This document shows positions 54,277 through 63,689 of a DNA stretch of 64,000 bases, in pieces (position 1 is the first letter of the stretch; each line of letters begins with the position of its first letter). The notes below the pieces were generated by a model, which did not search any database, was not told the origin of the DNA, and saw nothing but the letters and a program-made list of their open reading frames with translations. The stretch lies in assembly GCF_000422585.1 (NCBI RefSeq), contig NZ_KE383878.1, forward strand, positions 112,212 through 176,211, in the 5' to 3' direction. This DNA comes from Hugenholtzia roseola DSM 9546 (GTDB lineage: Bacteria > Bacteroidota > Bacteroidia > Cytophagales > Bernardetiaceae). Both the position numbers and the translations under genes were made by a program.

Positions 54277-54322
54277 TGTGGTAGCATTTCAAATATTTTT
54301 CACAAACTCAACTATTTATTTT

Positions 54323-54739
54323 ATGAAAATGAAGATAGGAAGTAGGCTATATGCCATCCGCCAAGAAAAAAAGTTCAACCAAGCAGAAATGGCTGACTTA
54401 TTAGGGGTTTCACCTGCCACCTATTCGCGGATAGAGCGCAACGAGAGCAGCATTGACCTTGAACAATTATCGCGTTTCGCAGAAATTTTACAAGTCCCTC
54501 TCCAAGAATTTCTACCTGAAACCTTTGCTATCCACAACAAAAAAAATGAAAGTGGACAAGTAGGCTTTATCATAGGCAACTACTACAATGCTTTGTATAT
54601 GGACAATGATGCAGAGAAAAACCAACTAAGGCAGCAAATAGCCTTACAAGAGCAGAAGATTCTTTTTTTAGATGAAAAGATAAAAATATTAGAATCTGAA
54701 CTTGAAACTTATAAAAAAATACTTCTAAATAAAAGTTGA
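54323..54739 (+). CDS. XRE-family HTH regulator with C-terminal coiled coil
   Basis: A 138-residue DNA-binding protein. The HTH_3 domain (about 3-60) has IGSRLYAIRQEKKFNQAEMADLLGVSPATYSRIERNESSIDLEQLSRFAEIL. A Gln/Leu/Glu-rich helix (about 92-130) could dimerise it. It is divergent from the MBL gene (170 bp apart) and convergent with rpoB, with a terminator between. Its targets are unknown; such regulators often control a neighbouring element. I chose the ATG at 54323 over an upstream in-frame GTG. Confidence 0.82.
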   Translation: MKMKIGSRLYAIRQEKKFNQAEMADLLGVSPATYSRIERNESSIDLEQLSRFAEILQVPLQEFLPETFAIHNKKNESGQVGFIIGNYYNALYMDNDAEKNQLRQQIALQEQKILFLDEKIKILESELETYKKILLNKS

Positions 54740-54752
54740 ATTTTACACAAAC

Positions 54753-54790
54753 AAAAACCCTTCACTTTTTCAAGCGAAGGGTTTGTTTTT
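54753..54790. terminator. Bidirectional intrinsic terminator between the HTH gene and rpoB
   Basis: AAACCCTTC pairs with GAAGGGTTT around a 12-nt loop, with flanking A and T runs. It separates the convergent HTH gene and rpoB. Confidence 0.8.
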
Positions 54791-54841
54791 AGGTCAAAAA
54801 GTCAAGACTTTAGAGAAATCTATGCTCCTTAGTCGCGTTAA

Positions 54842-57800
54842 TTAGTCTAAGCTAATTTCTAACGCCAAACCTCTCAATTCGTGAATCAAGACGTTGAAAG
54901 ATTCAGGGATATTCGGTTCAGGTAAGTTTTCGCCCTTCACAATCGCCTCATACGCTTTGGCTCTGCCAATCACGTCGTCAGATTTGACCGTCAAGATTTC
55001 GCGCAAGATGTGAGAAGCACCAAAGGCTTCCAATGCCCAAACCTCCATCTCACCGAAACGCTGACCCCCAAACTGCGCCTTACCGCCCAAAGGCTGCTGC
55101 GTAATGAGCGAGTAAGGACCGATAGAACGCGCGTGCATCTTGTCATCAACTAAGTGTCCGAGTTTGAGCATATAGATGACCCCTACGGTAACGTTTTGGT
55201 CAAATTTCTCACCTGTTCTGCCGTCATAAAGCGGCGCACGTCCCCAATCGGGCAAGCCTGCTTTTTTGAGTTCCTCTTCTACCTCCTCTTCGGAAGCACC
55301 ATCGAAAATTGGCGTTGCATACTTAACGCCCATTTTCAGACCTGCCCAACCCAAGAGCGTTTCATAAATCTGACCTAAGTTCATACGCGAAGGTACGCCC
55401 AAGGGGTTCAAAACAATATCAACAGGAGTGCCATCTTCCAAGAAAGGCATATCTTCCTCGCGGACGATACGGGCTACAATACCCTTGTTACCGTGCCTAC
55501 CTGCCATCTTATCACCCACTTTGAGCTTGCGCTTTTTGGCGATATAAACTTTGGCAAGCTGTACGATACCCGCAGGAAGTTCGTCGCCGACTTCTTTGGC
55601 AAAACGCTCACGCTTGAAGGCTGCCGAAATTTCGTTGCGCTTTTTGTTGTAATTGCGCACCATCTCGACCAAAAGTTTATTCGTGTGCTTGTCTTCTGTC
55701 CAATTGTCGAGGATAACGTCGTCTATAAAATTGACCTCTTCGGGGACATTATACAAACTCTCATCACGATAGACATTTTTAGGCGGGAAGAAGTTTTCTT
55801 CAATATTTTTCTTATTGAATTTCGCACCCGAAGGCATGACTTGGTCGCCAAATTTGTGTACGATACCTTGCGAGGTTTTGCCTGCCAAAAGCACGTCCAT
55901 CTTTTCAATCATTTCGGCACGCAAAGCGGTTAGGTCGCGGCTATAATTTTTCTTCAAAGCCTCGACTTCTTTCTTGACCTTAGCGCGTGTGTCTTTATCT
56001 TTTTTAGGTCTTGAAAAGAGTTGTGTTCCAATGACAACGCCTTGCAAAGAGGCAGGCGCACGCATGGAAGCGTCTTTTACATCACCCGCCTTATCGCCAA
56101 AGATGGCGCGAAGAAGTTTCTCTTCGGGAGTAGGGTCAGTTTCGCCTTTTGGAGTAGTTTTGCCTATCAAAATATCCTGCTCACGCACTTCCGAACCAAT
56201 GCGAATGATGCCACGCTCGTCGAGGTTCTTAACAGCGTCTTCGCTCACGTTTGGAATTTCAGGCGTTAGCTCCTCTTCACCACGCTTGGTGTCGCGCACT
56301 TCGAGTTCGAATTGTTCGATGTGAATAGAGGTATAAATATCTTCGCGGACGATTTTTTCAGAAATAACAATCGCGTCCTCAAAATTATAGCCCTGCCAAG
56401 GCATGAAGGCTACTTTTAGATTCCTACCCAACGCCAATTCGCCTTTTTCGGTAGCATAGCCCTGACACAAGACCTCGCCTTTGCTTACTTTTTGTCCCTT
56501 CAAAACGATAGGGCGCAAATTGATACAAGTATCTTGGTTGGTACGCTTAAATTTGGTGAGTTTGTAGGTTACGGTTTCACCGTCAAAATTTACCAAACGC
56601 TGCTCGTCTGTCCATTCGTATTTGATGACAATTTTGGAAGCATCGACAAAAAGAACTTCGCCTTCGCCTTCTGCCAAAATCAAGGCACGTGAATCGAGAG
56701 CGGCGCGGCGTTCCAAACCTGTTCCGACGATAGGAGCTTCGGGGCGCAAAAGCGGCACTGCCTGACGCTGCATGTTCGAACCCATCAGGGCGCGGTTTGC
56801 GTCATTGTGTTCCAAAAAGGGAATCATAGAGGCTGCCACCGAAACGATTTGGTTAGGCGCAACGTCCATGTAAGAAATCTCTTTGGGGTCTTCAAGCGGA
56901 AAGTCGCCCTGCTTGCGGCACTTGATTTTGTCAGTAGAAATGTTGCCTTCCTCATCTACAAAACGGCTTGCAGGTGCAATGTTCTGCTCGTCTTCTTCTT
57001 CGGCTGTTAGATAGAGAATGTCTTTCGAAACAATACCCTCGCGTACAGGACGGTAAGGCGTTTCGATAAAGCCCATGTCATTTACTTTGGCATGGACGCA
57101 AAGAGAAGAAATCAGACCAATGTTAGGACCTTCGGGCGTTTCAATGGTACAAAGTCTGCCGTAGTGCGTGTAATGCACGTCGCGGACTTCGAAGCCTGCT
57201 CTTTCACGTGAAAGACCGCCCGGTCCTAAGGCAGACATACGCCTTTTGTGCGTAACCTCTGCCAAGGGGTTGGTTTGGTCCATGAACTGCGAAAGCTGGT
57301 TTGTACCAAAAAACGAATTGATAACCGAAGAAAGGGTACGCGCATTGATAAGGTCGGCAGGTTTGAAGTCTTCGCTATCACGGACGTTCATACGCTCTTT
57401 GATGGTACGCGCCATACGCGCCAAGCCTACCCCAAATTGGCTATACAACTGCTCGCCTACGGTACGAACCCTTCTATTAGAAAGGTGGTCGATGTCATCT
57501 ACCGAAACGCGCGAATTGATAAGCGTAATGAGGTGATTGATGATGCGGATAATGTCCTCTTTTGTCAGGACGCGCACATCTATATCAATGTCGAGTTCTA
57601 ATTTTTTATTGATACGATAACGCCCTACGTCGCCCAAATCATAGCGTTTTTCGCTAAAAAATAGACTTTGGATAACTTCGCGTGCCGTTTGCTCATCAGG
57701 AGCTTCGGTGTTACGAAGTTGGCGATAGATTTGCTCTACGGCTTCTTTTTCCGAGTTGGAGCTATCTTTTTGTAGGGTATTATAGATAATGGCATAATCC

Positions 57801-58717
57801 TGAATATTGACATCTTCGCGATGCAAAATAATTACCTCTGCATTCGAGCTAAGAATGGTATCAATATCTTCGGCTTCGATGACATGGTCGCGCTCTAAAA
57901 GGACTTCGTTGCGCGAAAGGATTACGACTTCGCCTGTGTCTTCATCTACTAAGTCTTCTGTCCAGGTACGCAAAACACGCGCTGCCAATCTGCGTCCTTC
58001 TACGCCTTTGAGTGTATCGGGCTTTTTGCGGTCTACTTTAATTTCTTCTGAAAGTCCGAAGAGGTCTAAAATTTCCTTATCCGAACCGTATCCGATGGCG
58101 CGAAGAAGGGTCGTTACGGGAAACTTCTTTTTGCGGTCGATGTAGGCATACATGACGTTATTTACGTCTGTGGCAAATTCTATCCACGAGCCACGAAAAG
58201 GAATGATACGCGCCGAATAGAGTTTGGTGCCGTTGGTGTGTTTGCTTTGCGCAAAAAAGACACCCGGCGAACGGTGCAACTGCGACACGATAACGCGCTC
58301 TGCCCCATTGATAACAAAGGAGGCTTTTTCCGTCATGACGGGGATATTGCCTAAAAATACTTCCTGCTCGATGGTCTTGAAATCTTCATTGTCTTCATCA
58401 TTACAAGAAAGCCTAAGTTTTGCTTTCAACGGCACAGCATAGGTAAGTCCGCGCTCTACACATTCTTCTACCGAATATTTAGGCGGGTCTATGGCGTAGT
58501 CTATAAATTCGAGTACGTAGTTTTCGCGCGAGTCGGTGATGGGGAAGTTCTCCATAAAGACTTTATAGAGTCCATCTTTCTTGCGCTGTTCGGGCGGCGT
58601 TCCGATTTGGAAAAAATCTTGAAACGATTTGGTCTGTACTTCCAAAAAGTCGGGGTAGTCAATAATCGGATTCGTTTTGCCGAAATTAAGTCTGCCGTAT
58701 TTGAGTTGATGAGCCAC
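54842..58717 (-). CDS. rpoB: DNA-directed RNA polymerase subunit beta
   Basis: Beta subunit, 1291 aa, near-full length. It starts with a GTG at 58717; upstream there is no in-frame ATG before a stop. The N-terminal pattern ([30 protein letters not shown]) fits Bacteroidota RpoB. The rifampicin region is intact ([30 protein letters not shown]), as are [10 protein letters not shown] and the C-terminal [25 protein letters not shown]. Notably neither rplL nor rpoC is adjacent: the 3' side is a terminator and a convergent HTH gene, the 5' side 445 bp of non-coding DNA. Confidence 0.97.
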   Translation of the reverse strand: MAHQLKYGRLNFGKTNPIIDYPDFLEVQTKSFQDFFQIGTPPEQRKKDGLYKVFMENFPITDSRENYVLEFIDYAIDPPKYSVEECVERGLTYAVPLKAKLRLSCNDEDNEDFKTIEQEVFLGNIPVMTEKASFVINGAERVIVSQLHRSPGVFFAQSKHTNGTKLYSARIIPFRGSWIEFATDVNNVMYAYIDRKKKFPVTTLLRAIGYGSDKEILDLFGLSEEIKVDRKKPDTLKGVEGRRLAARVLRTWTEDLVDEDTGEVVILSRNEVLLERDHVIEAEDIDTILSSNAEVIILHREDVNIQDYAIIYNTLQKDSSNSEKEAVEQIYRQLRNTEAPDEQTAREVIQSLFFSEKRYDLGDVGRYRINKKLELDIDIDVRVLTKEDIIRIINHLITLINSRVSVDDIDHLSNRRVRTVGEQLYSQFGVGLARMARTIKERMNVRDSEDFKPADLINARTLSSVINSFFGTNQLSQFMDQTNPLAEVTHKRRMSALGPGGLSRERAGFEVRDVHYTHYGRLCTIETPEGPNIGLISSLCVHAKVNDMGFIETPYRPVREGIVSKDILYLTAEEEDEQNIAPASRFVDEEGNISTDKIKCRKQGDFPLEDPKEISYMDVAPNQIVSVAASMIPFLEHNDANRALMGSNMQRQAVPLLRPEAPIVGTGLERRAALDSRALILAEGEGEVLFVDASKIVIKYEWTDEQRLVNFDGETVTYKLTKFKRTNQDTCINLRPIVLKGQKVSKGEVLCQGYATEKGELALGRNLKVAFMPWQGYNFEDAIVISEKIVREDIYTSIHIEQFELEVRDTKRGEEELTPEIPNVSEDAVKNLDERGIIRIGSEVREQDILIGKTTPKGETDPTPEEKLLRAIFGDKAGDVKDASMRAPASLQGVVIGTQLFSRPKKDKDTRAKVKKEVEALKKNYSRDLTALRAEMIEKMDVLLAGKTSQGIVHKFGDQVMPSGAKFNKKNIEENFFPPKNVYRDESLYNVPEEVNFIDDVILDNWTEDKHTNKLLVEMVRNYNKKRNEISAAFKRERFAKEVGDELPAGIVQLAKVYIAKKRKLKVGDKMAGRHGNKGIVARIVREEDMPFLEDGTPVDIVLNPLGVPSRMNLGQIYETLLGWAGLKMGVKYATPIFDGASEEEVEEELKKAGLPDWGRAPLYDGRTGEKFDQNVTVGVIYMLKLGHLVDDKMHARSIGPYSLITQQPLGGKAQFGGQRFGEMEVWALEAFGASHILREILTVKSDDVIGRAKAYEAIVKGENLPEPNIPESFNVLIHELRGLALEISLD

Positions 58718-58897
58718 AGGCTTGGAAAGGTTTTGAGTGAAAGAAATGCGATTGAACCAAAGAGAGGTTGGCTACCGCCTTTGTCGTTGGGGCGAAAAAA
58801 GGCGTTCAATACTATTTTTCACGCTATTTCGATGCTACTCCCATTCTACGGAAAAGCCCTTCTGTGGGTATAAGCAGTATGTAGCGAAAATATCTCG

Positions 58898-58905
58898 CAA
58901 AATTA
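58898..58905 (-). promoter_or_regulatory. Candidate promoter of rpoB
   Basis: On the minus strand TAATTTTG (58905-58898) matches TAnnTTTG. At exactly 19 nt upstream the tetramer is TTCG rather than TTTG (one mismatch). It lies 181 nt ahead of the rpoB start. The remainder of the gap 58718-59162 holds repeat-like sequence but no gene. Confidence 0.45.
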
Positions 58906-58987
58906 GATTTTTTTTTCCATACTGCGAAATTTTACCGTCTTTTTTTCTAAAAAACAGCCCCCTTTAAAAGCAGTCGTTGTATAGGGT

Positions 58988-59040
58988 TAAGCCTAACATT
59001 GAGGTTTGTTTTTTAATTATTGGAACACTACGGACAAGGT
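58988..59040 (+). repeat. Direct repeat flanking the YhcG gene, copy 1
   Basis: TAAGCCTAAC, then GTTTGTTTTTTAA and TGGAACACTACGGACA, matches positions 60491-60545 at roughly three of four bases. A shorter echo (CTACGGACAACGGGG) occurs near 59144-59158. These flank the YhcG-like gene on both sides. Confidence 0.6.
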
Positions 59041-59162
59041 GATTTTTCAATGCAAAAAAAGAGAATTTTAAATTAGAAAAAGTTAATTTTCCTATAACAG
59101 TTTTTTTTACGTTGTCACCACAGAATCAAATCGTTTTGGAGGGGCTACGGACAACGGGGGTT

Positions 59163-60188
59163 TCACGGTTTTTTGTGGTTTTTGAGTGTTTGCAATTTTT
59201 CTATTTCCCGTATTAGTGTTTCTTTTTCGGGAATATAGTAAAGGTATTTAGAGGCAAAAATATGATTACTCAAACCGCCTAAGGCATACTCAACCATTAC
59301 TTCGTTTTTGGCTTGACACAAAATAATGCCTATTGGGGCTTGGTCTATTTCGTCATTTACTTCTGCTTTGTAGTAATTGAGGTAAAGGTTCATTTGCCCA
59401 ATATGATTATGTTCGAGTTTGCCCATTTTCAAATCAATTAAGACATAACAACGTAAAATCTTATTGTAAAAAACCATATCCACGTAATAGTGTACGTTGT
59501 CAATCGTGATGCGTTGTTGCGAACCCACATACATAAAACCTTTGCCAAGTTCCAACAAAAAATCCTCTATGTGGCGAATAAGGCGTTTTTCAAGGTCGCT
59601 TTCCAAAAATGTTTTCTCTTCGGCTATGCCCAAAAATTCAAAAATGTAGGGATTTTTGAGTATGTCCTGCGGCTTTTCAATGATTTGCCCTTTTTGTGCC
59701 AAAGCCAACAGTTCTGCTTTATGGTCTGTGCCTTTGGAAAGCAAAAGCCGTTCAAAAAGGGAGGTATTGATTTGGCGTTTGAGTTCTTTCACGCCCCAAC
59801 CCGCCGCTATAGCTTCTATTTCATAAAATTGGCGTGCAGATTCGTCTTCTATATAAATAAGTTCACAATAATGCGACCATGTCAATTTGCCAGAAAGCGT
59901 CTGGCAATTTGGATATTTGAGATAAAACAAACGCATATTTTGCAAATTACTGCGTGAGTAACCCTTACCTAATTTCTGTGTAAGTTCGTTGGAAAGCAGC
60001 GTCAAGGTCTTTTTACCATACTCTGCCGTAGCTTTTCCGCCCTGTTCGTCTTCTACAATGCGTTTGCCTACTTCCCAATTCGCTTGCACGAGTGCATCAT
60101 TTACCAAACGTACAGCATACACACGCGCTTGCGTATGAATAGCGACAATATCATTTATGAGGAGTTCTAATTGGTTTTCCGATTTCAT
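59163..60188 (-). CDS. YhcG/DUF1016-family nuclease-like protein
   Basis: A 341-residue protein from the ATG at 60188; a TTG four codons upstream is an alternative. The N-terminal DUF1016 part (about 1-150) has ARVYAVRLVNDALVQANWEVGKRIVE and the LGKGYSRSNLQNMRLFYLKYP motif. The C-terminal PD-(D/E)xK nuclease-like domain (about 180-330) has VHYYVDMVFYNK and VLIDLKMGKL. Members are frequent in defence and mobile contexts; function is not established. It sits between direct repeats and beside decayed nuclease fragments, suggesting it arrived by transfer. Confidence 0.85.
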   Translation of the reverse strand: MKSENQLELLINDIVAIHTQARVYAVRLVNDALVQANWEVGKRIVEDEQGGKATAEYGKKTLTLLSNELTQKLGKGYSRSNLQNMRLFYLKYPNCQTLSGKLTWSHYCELIYIEDESARQFYEIEAIAAGWGVKELKRQINTSLFERLLLSKGTDHKAELLALAQKGQIIEKPQDILKNPYIFEFLGIAEEKTFLESDLEKRLIRHIEDFLLELGKGFMYVGSQQRITIDNVHYYVDMVFYNKILRCYVLIDLKMGKLEHNHIGQMNLYLNYYKAEVNDEIDQAPIGIILCQAKNEVMVEYALGGLSNHIFASKYLYYIPEKETLIREIEKLQTLKNHKKP

Positions 60189-60241
60189 TTTTTTGTTCAA
60201 TTAATTAAAAAGAATATTTAATATTTTCTGCTTTCTACAAT

Positions 60242-60315
60242 CTAAATCCCAACCGCTTTTCTAATTCGAGTGCCAAGTTCCAAAATAAAATCTTGCAAGT
60301 GGGCAATCAACGCTC
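60242..60315 (-). pseudogene. Possible remnant of a second YhcG-like gene
   Basis: The minus strand encodes ALIAHLQDFILELGTRIRK and then a stop. This resembles RLIRHIEDFLLELGKGF in the intact YhcG protein next door. The rest of the gene is replaced by the MITE-like repeat, so this looks like a truncated relic. The match is short and could be misleading. Confidence 0.4.
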
Positions 60316-60500
60316 CTGCTGGGCGTAGCCTCCGACTGCAACCTATCAGTAGGGCAAATCTTAGATTTGCATTGCAAGATACTACAAAAATAGCAAGAAA
60401 AATAGGCAAAGTGCTATTTTGTAAGTATTTTTGTAGCAGCCCCCTTTGCAAATCTAAGATTTGCTGGATTGATAAGTCTTAGTCGCAGACTAAGCCTAAC
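60313..60500. repeat. MITE-like dispersed repeat, copy B
   Basis: The reverse complement of copy A at 23839-24021. GCAAATCTTAGATTTGC (60354-60370) and GCAAATCTAAGATTTGC (60448-60464) are inverted arms; internal CTACAAAAATAGCA and TGCTATTTTGTA also pair. Boundaries are GGGCGTAGCC on one side and TAAGCCTAAC on the other. No protein is encoded. Confidence 0.65.
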
Positions 60501-60547
60501 TTTTAGTTTTGTTTTTTAACTATTTGGAAACTACGCACAGCAGGGGG
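60491..60547 (+). repeat. Direct repeat flanking the YhcG gene, copy 2
   Basis: TAAGCCTAAC, GTTTTGTTTTTTAACTAT and GGAAACTACGCACA align with 58988-59040 in the same orientation. It overlaps the end of the MITE-like copy B. Confidence 0.6.
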
Positions 60548-60798
60548 CAAACAAAGACCTTTTAACAGAATTAGCAAGGCTAAGTGCCGAACAAAGGGCA
60601 ATTTATGAAGAAAATTTGATTCAATATTGGGGTATGAAAAGTGCGATTGAAACAGCAGTAGAAACGGCAGTAGAAGAACGAGAAATTGAAATTGCAAAAA
60701 ATGGTATTTTAAAAGGTTATGGAAATAAGACAATTTCAGATTTGACTGGTTTAACAGTAGAGCAAATAGAAAAACTACGTGCAGAACTGAAAAAATAA
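60541..60798 (+). pseudogene. 3' remnant of an Rpn/PD-(D/E)xK putative transposase gene
   Basis: The open frame reads GANKDLLTELARLSAEQR, then YEENLIQYWGMKSAIETAVE, and ends GILKGYGNKTISDLTGLTVEQIEKLRAELKK. That is the C-terminal tail typical of Rpn-family recombination-promoting nucleases/putative transposases (usually 250-300 aa). No start codon or nuclease domain remains upstream, where the repeat sits. It is therefore a 5'-truncated relic. The rest of the gap to 60959 shows nothing recognisable. Confidence 0.65.
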
Positions 60799-60959
60799 AA
60801 CCAATAACAATATTGTATTTCTAAAAGATGGGCTTATGTGCGTGAAGCAGTGCTGCAAGCACTACAAACTACTTTTCAAAAATAGAAAATTATCTTGGAA
60901 ATATCAACGCTTTCAAATACGCTCTACAATTTTTTAGCCTCCTTACTGCCCAAATCAGC

Positions 60960-61874
60960 CTAATCAGCAGCTATTCGCTTTTCTATCTGACCCAAAACCC
61001 AATCTTGTGACTTTCCTTCTATATCGAGCCAAAGGAAGTCGGCATCTTTGCGAAACCACGTAAGTTGTCTTTTGGCGTAACGGCGTGTGTTTTGTTTGAT
61101 TTGTGCCACTGTTTGGGCAAAATCAGTCAGCCCTTCGAAATACGGAAAAAATTCCTGATAGCCTACCGTCTGCAAGGCGTTGAGATGGCGAAAAGGATAC
61201 AATTCCCGAACTTCCTGCTCCAAACCCAATTCAAGCATTTGCTCAACACGCGCCTCAATGCGAGCATACAGCATTGGGCGCGGACGGTCTAACATAATCT
61301 TGACAATCCGAAAAGGGCGCGTTTTTTTTTCTTGTGTTCGAAAACTCGAAAAGGGCTGCCCTGTGGCACGAATTACCTCTAAGGCGCGAACAACACGCTG
61401 CCCATTGGCTTTATCTACCTGCTCAAAATAAAGTGGGTCGCTGGTTTTTAGTTCTTCTAATAAAGCCTCAACTCCTTCATTTTCAAGCAGTTGCATCAAA
61501 TCCTGACGAAAAGAAAGCGGCACTTCGGGCATTTGGTCTAAACCTTCACAAAGGGCTTTGATAAAAAGCCCACTCCCCCCTACCAAAAGCGCGTATTGCT
61601 TTTTTTGGAATAAATCAGACAAAACAGAAAGGGCTTCTCTTTCGAAGTCGGCGACGGTATAGCGTTCCGCGATAGGCAGAAAATCTACAAAATGGTGAGG
61701 CACACATGCCAAATCCGAAGGCGAGGGCTTTGCCGTTCCAATCGCCATCTGGCGATAAAACTGTCGCGAGTCGGCAGAGAGAATTTCGGTATCTAATCGC
61801 TCTGCCAAAGCCAAACTTAGGGCGGTCTTTCCTACCGCAGTGGCTCCTGCCAAAACTACAAGCGTAGGCAACAT
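60960..61874 (-). CDS. miaA: tRNA dimethylallyltransferase
   Basis: Adds a dimethylallyl group to A37 of tRNAs reading codons that start with U. 304 aa from the ATG at 61874; a TTG five codons upstream is less likely. P-loop GATAVGKTALS (about 10-20), SADSRQFYRQMAIGTAKPS, DFLPIAERYTVADFE and the GGSGLFIKAL motif are present. The C-terminal TRRYAKRQLTWFRKD tRNA-binding motif is clear. It is separated from the upstream lipoprotein gene by a terminator. Confidence 0.95.
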   Translation of the reverse strand: MLPTLVVLAGATAVGKTALSLALAERLDTEILSADSRQFYRQMAIGTAKPSPSDLACVPHHFVDFLPIAERYTVADFEREALSVLSDLFQKKQYALLVGGSGLFIKALCEGLDQMPEVPLSFRQDLMQLLENEGVEALLEELKTSDPLYFEQVDKANGQRVVRALEVIRATGQPFSSFRTQEKKTRPFRIVKIMLDRPRPMLYARIEARVEQMLELGLEQEVRELYPFRHLNALQTVGYQEFFPYFEGLTDFAQTVAQIKQNTRRYAKRQLTWFRKDADFLWLDIEGKSQDWVLGQIEKRIAAD

Positions 61875-61895
61875 AGCTAAGGATTTCAATTAGCA

Positions 61896-61936
61896 ATAAA
61901 AAACTTTGCCAAAGTCTAAAAAGACTTGACAAAGTT
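61896..61936 (-). terminator. Intrinsic terminator between the Ser-rich lipoprotein gene and miaA
   Basis: On the minus strand AACTTTGTCAAGTC pairs with GACTTTGGCAAAGTT (internal mismatches) and is followed by six T residues. It ends transcription of the lipoprotein gene before miaA. Confidence 0.75.
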
Positions 61937-61979
61937 ATAGAAACGAGAATGAAAGAAGTTTTTTTTGCAATCCTAATTT

Positions 61980-62957
61980 TTACTTACCGCCACGCGAGGA
62001 AGAACCAGAACGGCTGTATGAACTGCCACTACTGCCACTATAACGCGACGAACTACGCGAAATGCGCGAAGAAGACGAGGACGAGGAACTGCTGCTCGAT
62101 GTGGCATATTTTGCCGACGAGCTACGCGATACCCTGCCACTCACCTTATTTTGAAAAGAGCTTTTCGAGCCTGCTGTCGAGCTTGTGGAAAAAGAAGAAG
62201 ATGAACTTTTGCCCAAAGCCGTAGAAGATACAGAGGCGTAGCGATTGCTGGGGCTTCGCGAAACGGTAGAGCTAACGCGCGATTTGAACGAATTGGGATT
62301 CGAAGATTGCGTCGTTACCGAAGTAGTACCGTAGGGGCGCATGCTGGTAGAAGTGCTGCTGGTACCATAATAAGGGCTTCTGCCGCTATAATTTCTTCGG
62401 TAGTCGTCATACCTGTTTTGGTAAATTGGATAGCCACCCAAACCCATCATATCGCGCATAAAAGCATACTGCCCGTAAAAATGCCACACCGAACTGCTGC
62501 CACTGCCATGCCAATAACCGTAATGCGTATTGCCTACATAGCGATTGTACCCGGGGGGCGCAGCTACTTTGGAAACCTTGCCATCTTCGCCTTTCGAAAC
62601 CAATTCCATGCCCATATCGTCTATATGACGCATAAAAAAGTTTTCCGAAACAGGTAGCCACTCGCCAAGTGAATCGCGCACCTCTTTTTCGTTGGGCGCA
62701 TTGGTCTTGGGCAAGATAAATTTGTAGCGATGGCGATATTCGTTGGCAGATAGGAAATTATCTTCTTTGTCTATATCGTACAAAATCACTGAATAGGTCT
62801 TGTATCCGTCTAAATTGCGGACAAATTCGTCTGTCGGCGTTTTGAATTGCCCCGCATTGCCACAAGCCGATACCAGCCAAAGCAAAAGCAACGCCCAAAT
62901 GCCTCGCCCATAACGTTGGCTGTAAAATTGAAAAGAATAGAAATGTTTATGGTTCAT
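61980..62957 (-). CDS. Lipoprotein with serine-rich C-terminal tail
   Basis: A 325-residue lipoprotein with a long n-region and lipobox VSAC (C32). Residues about 33-190 form a domain with DKEDNFLSANEYRHRYKFILP, ENFFMRHIDDMGMELVSK and many Tyr/Gly/Trp, unrecognised. The C-terminal 130 residues are low-complexity Ser/Thr/Arg/Tyr with a run of about 12 serines, likely disordered or glycosylated. It follows the DUF4178 gene by 17 bp, so they are probably co-transcribed, as is common in Bacteroidota. Confidence 0.75.
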   Translation of the reverse strand: MNHKHFYSFQFYSQRYGRGIWALLLLWLVSACGNAGQFKTPTDEFVRNLDGYKTYSVILYDIDKEDNFLSANEYRHRYKFILPKTNAPNEKEVRDSLGEWLPVSENFFMRHIDDMGMELVSKGEDGKVSKVAAPPGYNRYVGNTHYGYWHGSGSSSVWHFYGQYAFMRDMMGLGGYPIYQNRYDDYRRNYSGRSPYYGTSSTSTSMRPYGTTSVTTQSSNPNSFKSRVSSTVSRSPSNRYASVSSTALGKSSSSSFSTSSTAGSKSSFQNKVSGRVSRSSSAKYATSSSSSSSSSSSRISRSSSRYSGSSGSSYSRSGSSSRGGK

Positions 62958-62974
62958 TTTTCAGTTTGATTGGG

Positions 62975-63559
62975 TTATAACATTTGAGTTGGGTTGCCTG
63001 TCGGTAGGATATTCGAAATCTCAAACTCCTCGATGTAGAAACCCTTTGAAGCCTCAAATTCCTCTTCGTCATATTGTTCGATGCTAAGGGTATTTTTACC
63101 CGATTTGTCTAAATAGACCCATTCTACCATTTCGCAGGAATCTTCGTGTCTATTTTTGGTTACATTCCGAAAATAGCCGTAATTTTCCTCCTCCCGATAA
63201 TATTCCACGCCTTCGTACTGCAAAGTTAGCGGCGGCTTGCCCGTCTGTCTAACGGTTTCGGCAATAGGCGGCGTGAGCAAGCTCACACGCAATTTTTGTG
63301 AAACCACCAGATAAAGTTCGCCGTCCTCGTCATCAACACTCAAAAAGAGTTGGTCTTTGCCCGAATGTAACAGAAAAGTGTCTGTGAAATAATTATCACC
63401 CCAGTCATACACAAAATGCTCCTTCACCTCCCACGTCTTTAGCTCGTAGTCTAAAACAAAGCCAATGCGTAGGTCTTGCACCCGAATATTGGTAGGGTCG
63501 TAATGAAGGGCAGGCTCTTGCTCTTCTTGCTTCTTTTTTTTGAAAAAACCAAAAGGCAT
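62975..63559 (-). CDS. DUF4178-domain protein
   Basis: A 194-residue cytosolic protein. After a basic/acidic N-terminus (FGFFKKKKQEEQEP) it has DLRIGFVLDYELKTWEVKEHFVYDWGDN, LFLSVDDEDGELYLVVSQKL and KNTLSIEQYDEEEFEASKGF, the beta-rich pattern of DUF4178. Function is unknown. It directly precedes the Ser-rich lipoprotein gene. Confidence 0.78.
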   Translation of the reverse strand: MPFGFFKKKKQEEQEPALHYDPTNIRVQDLRIGFVLDYELKTWEVKEHFVYDWGDNYFTDTFLLHSGKDQLFLSVDDEDGELYLVVSQKLRVSLLTPPIAETVRQTGKPPLTLQYEGVEYYREEENYGYFRNVTKNRHEDSCEMVEWVYLDKSGKNTLSIEQYDEEEFEASKGFYIEEFEISNILPTGNPTQML

Positions 63560-63689
63560 AACGTTAGGAATTTAGGGTAAAATGAAAGACTGATACAAAG
63601 AACCTTTTATTTTCTGAAATAAAAAGGAAGGCTTCTCTACTTTGTCATAAAGATACGATTTTTTTGTGAAAAGGATAGACAAAAGCCAC

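Noticed and set aside
59163..60188. Complete insertion sequence around the YhcG gene
   Set aside because: No transposase with a catalytic domain and no short terminal inverted repeats; only degraded remnants are visible.
62040..62230. Tandem DNA repeat or CRISPR-like array
   Set aside because: The repetition is serine codons of a low-complexity protein tail; no regular spacer structure.
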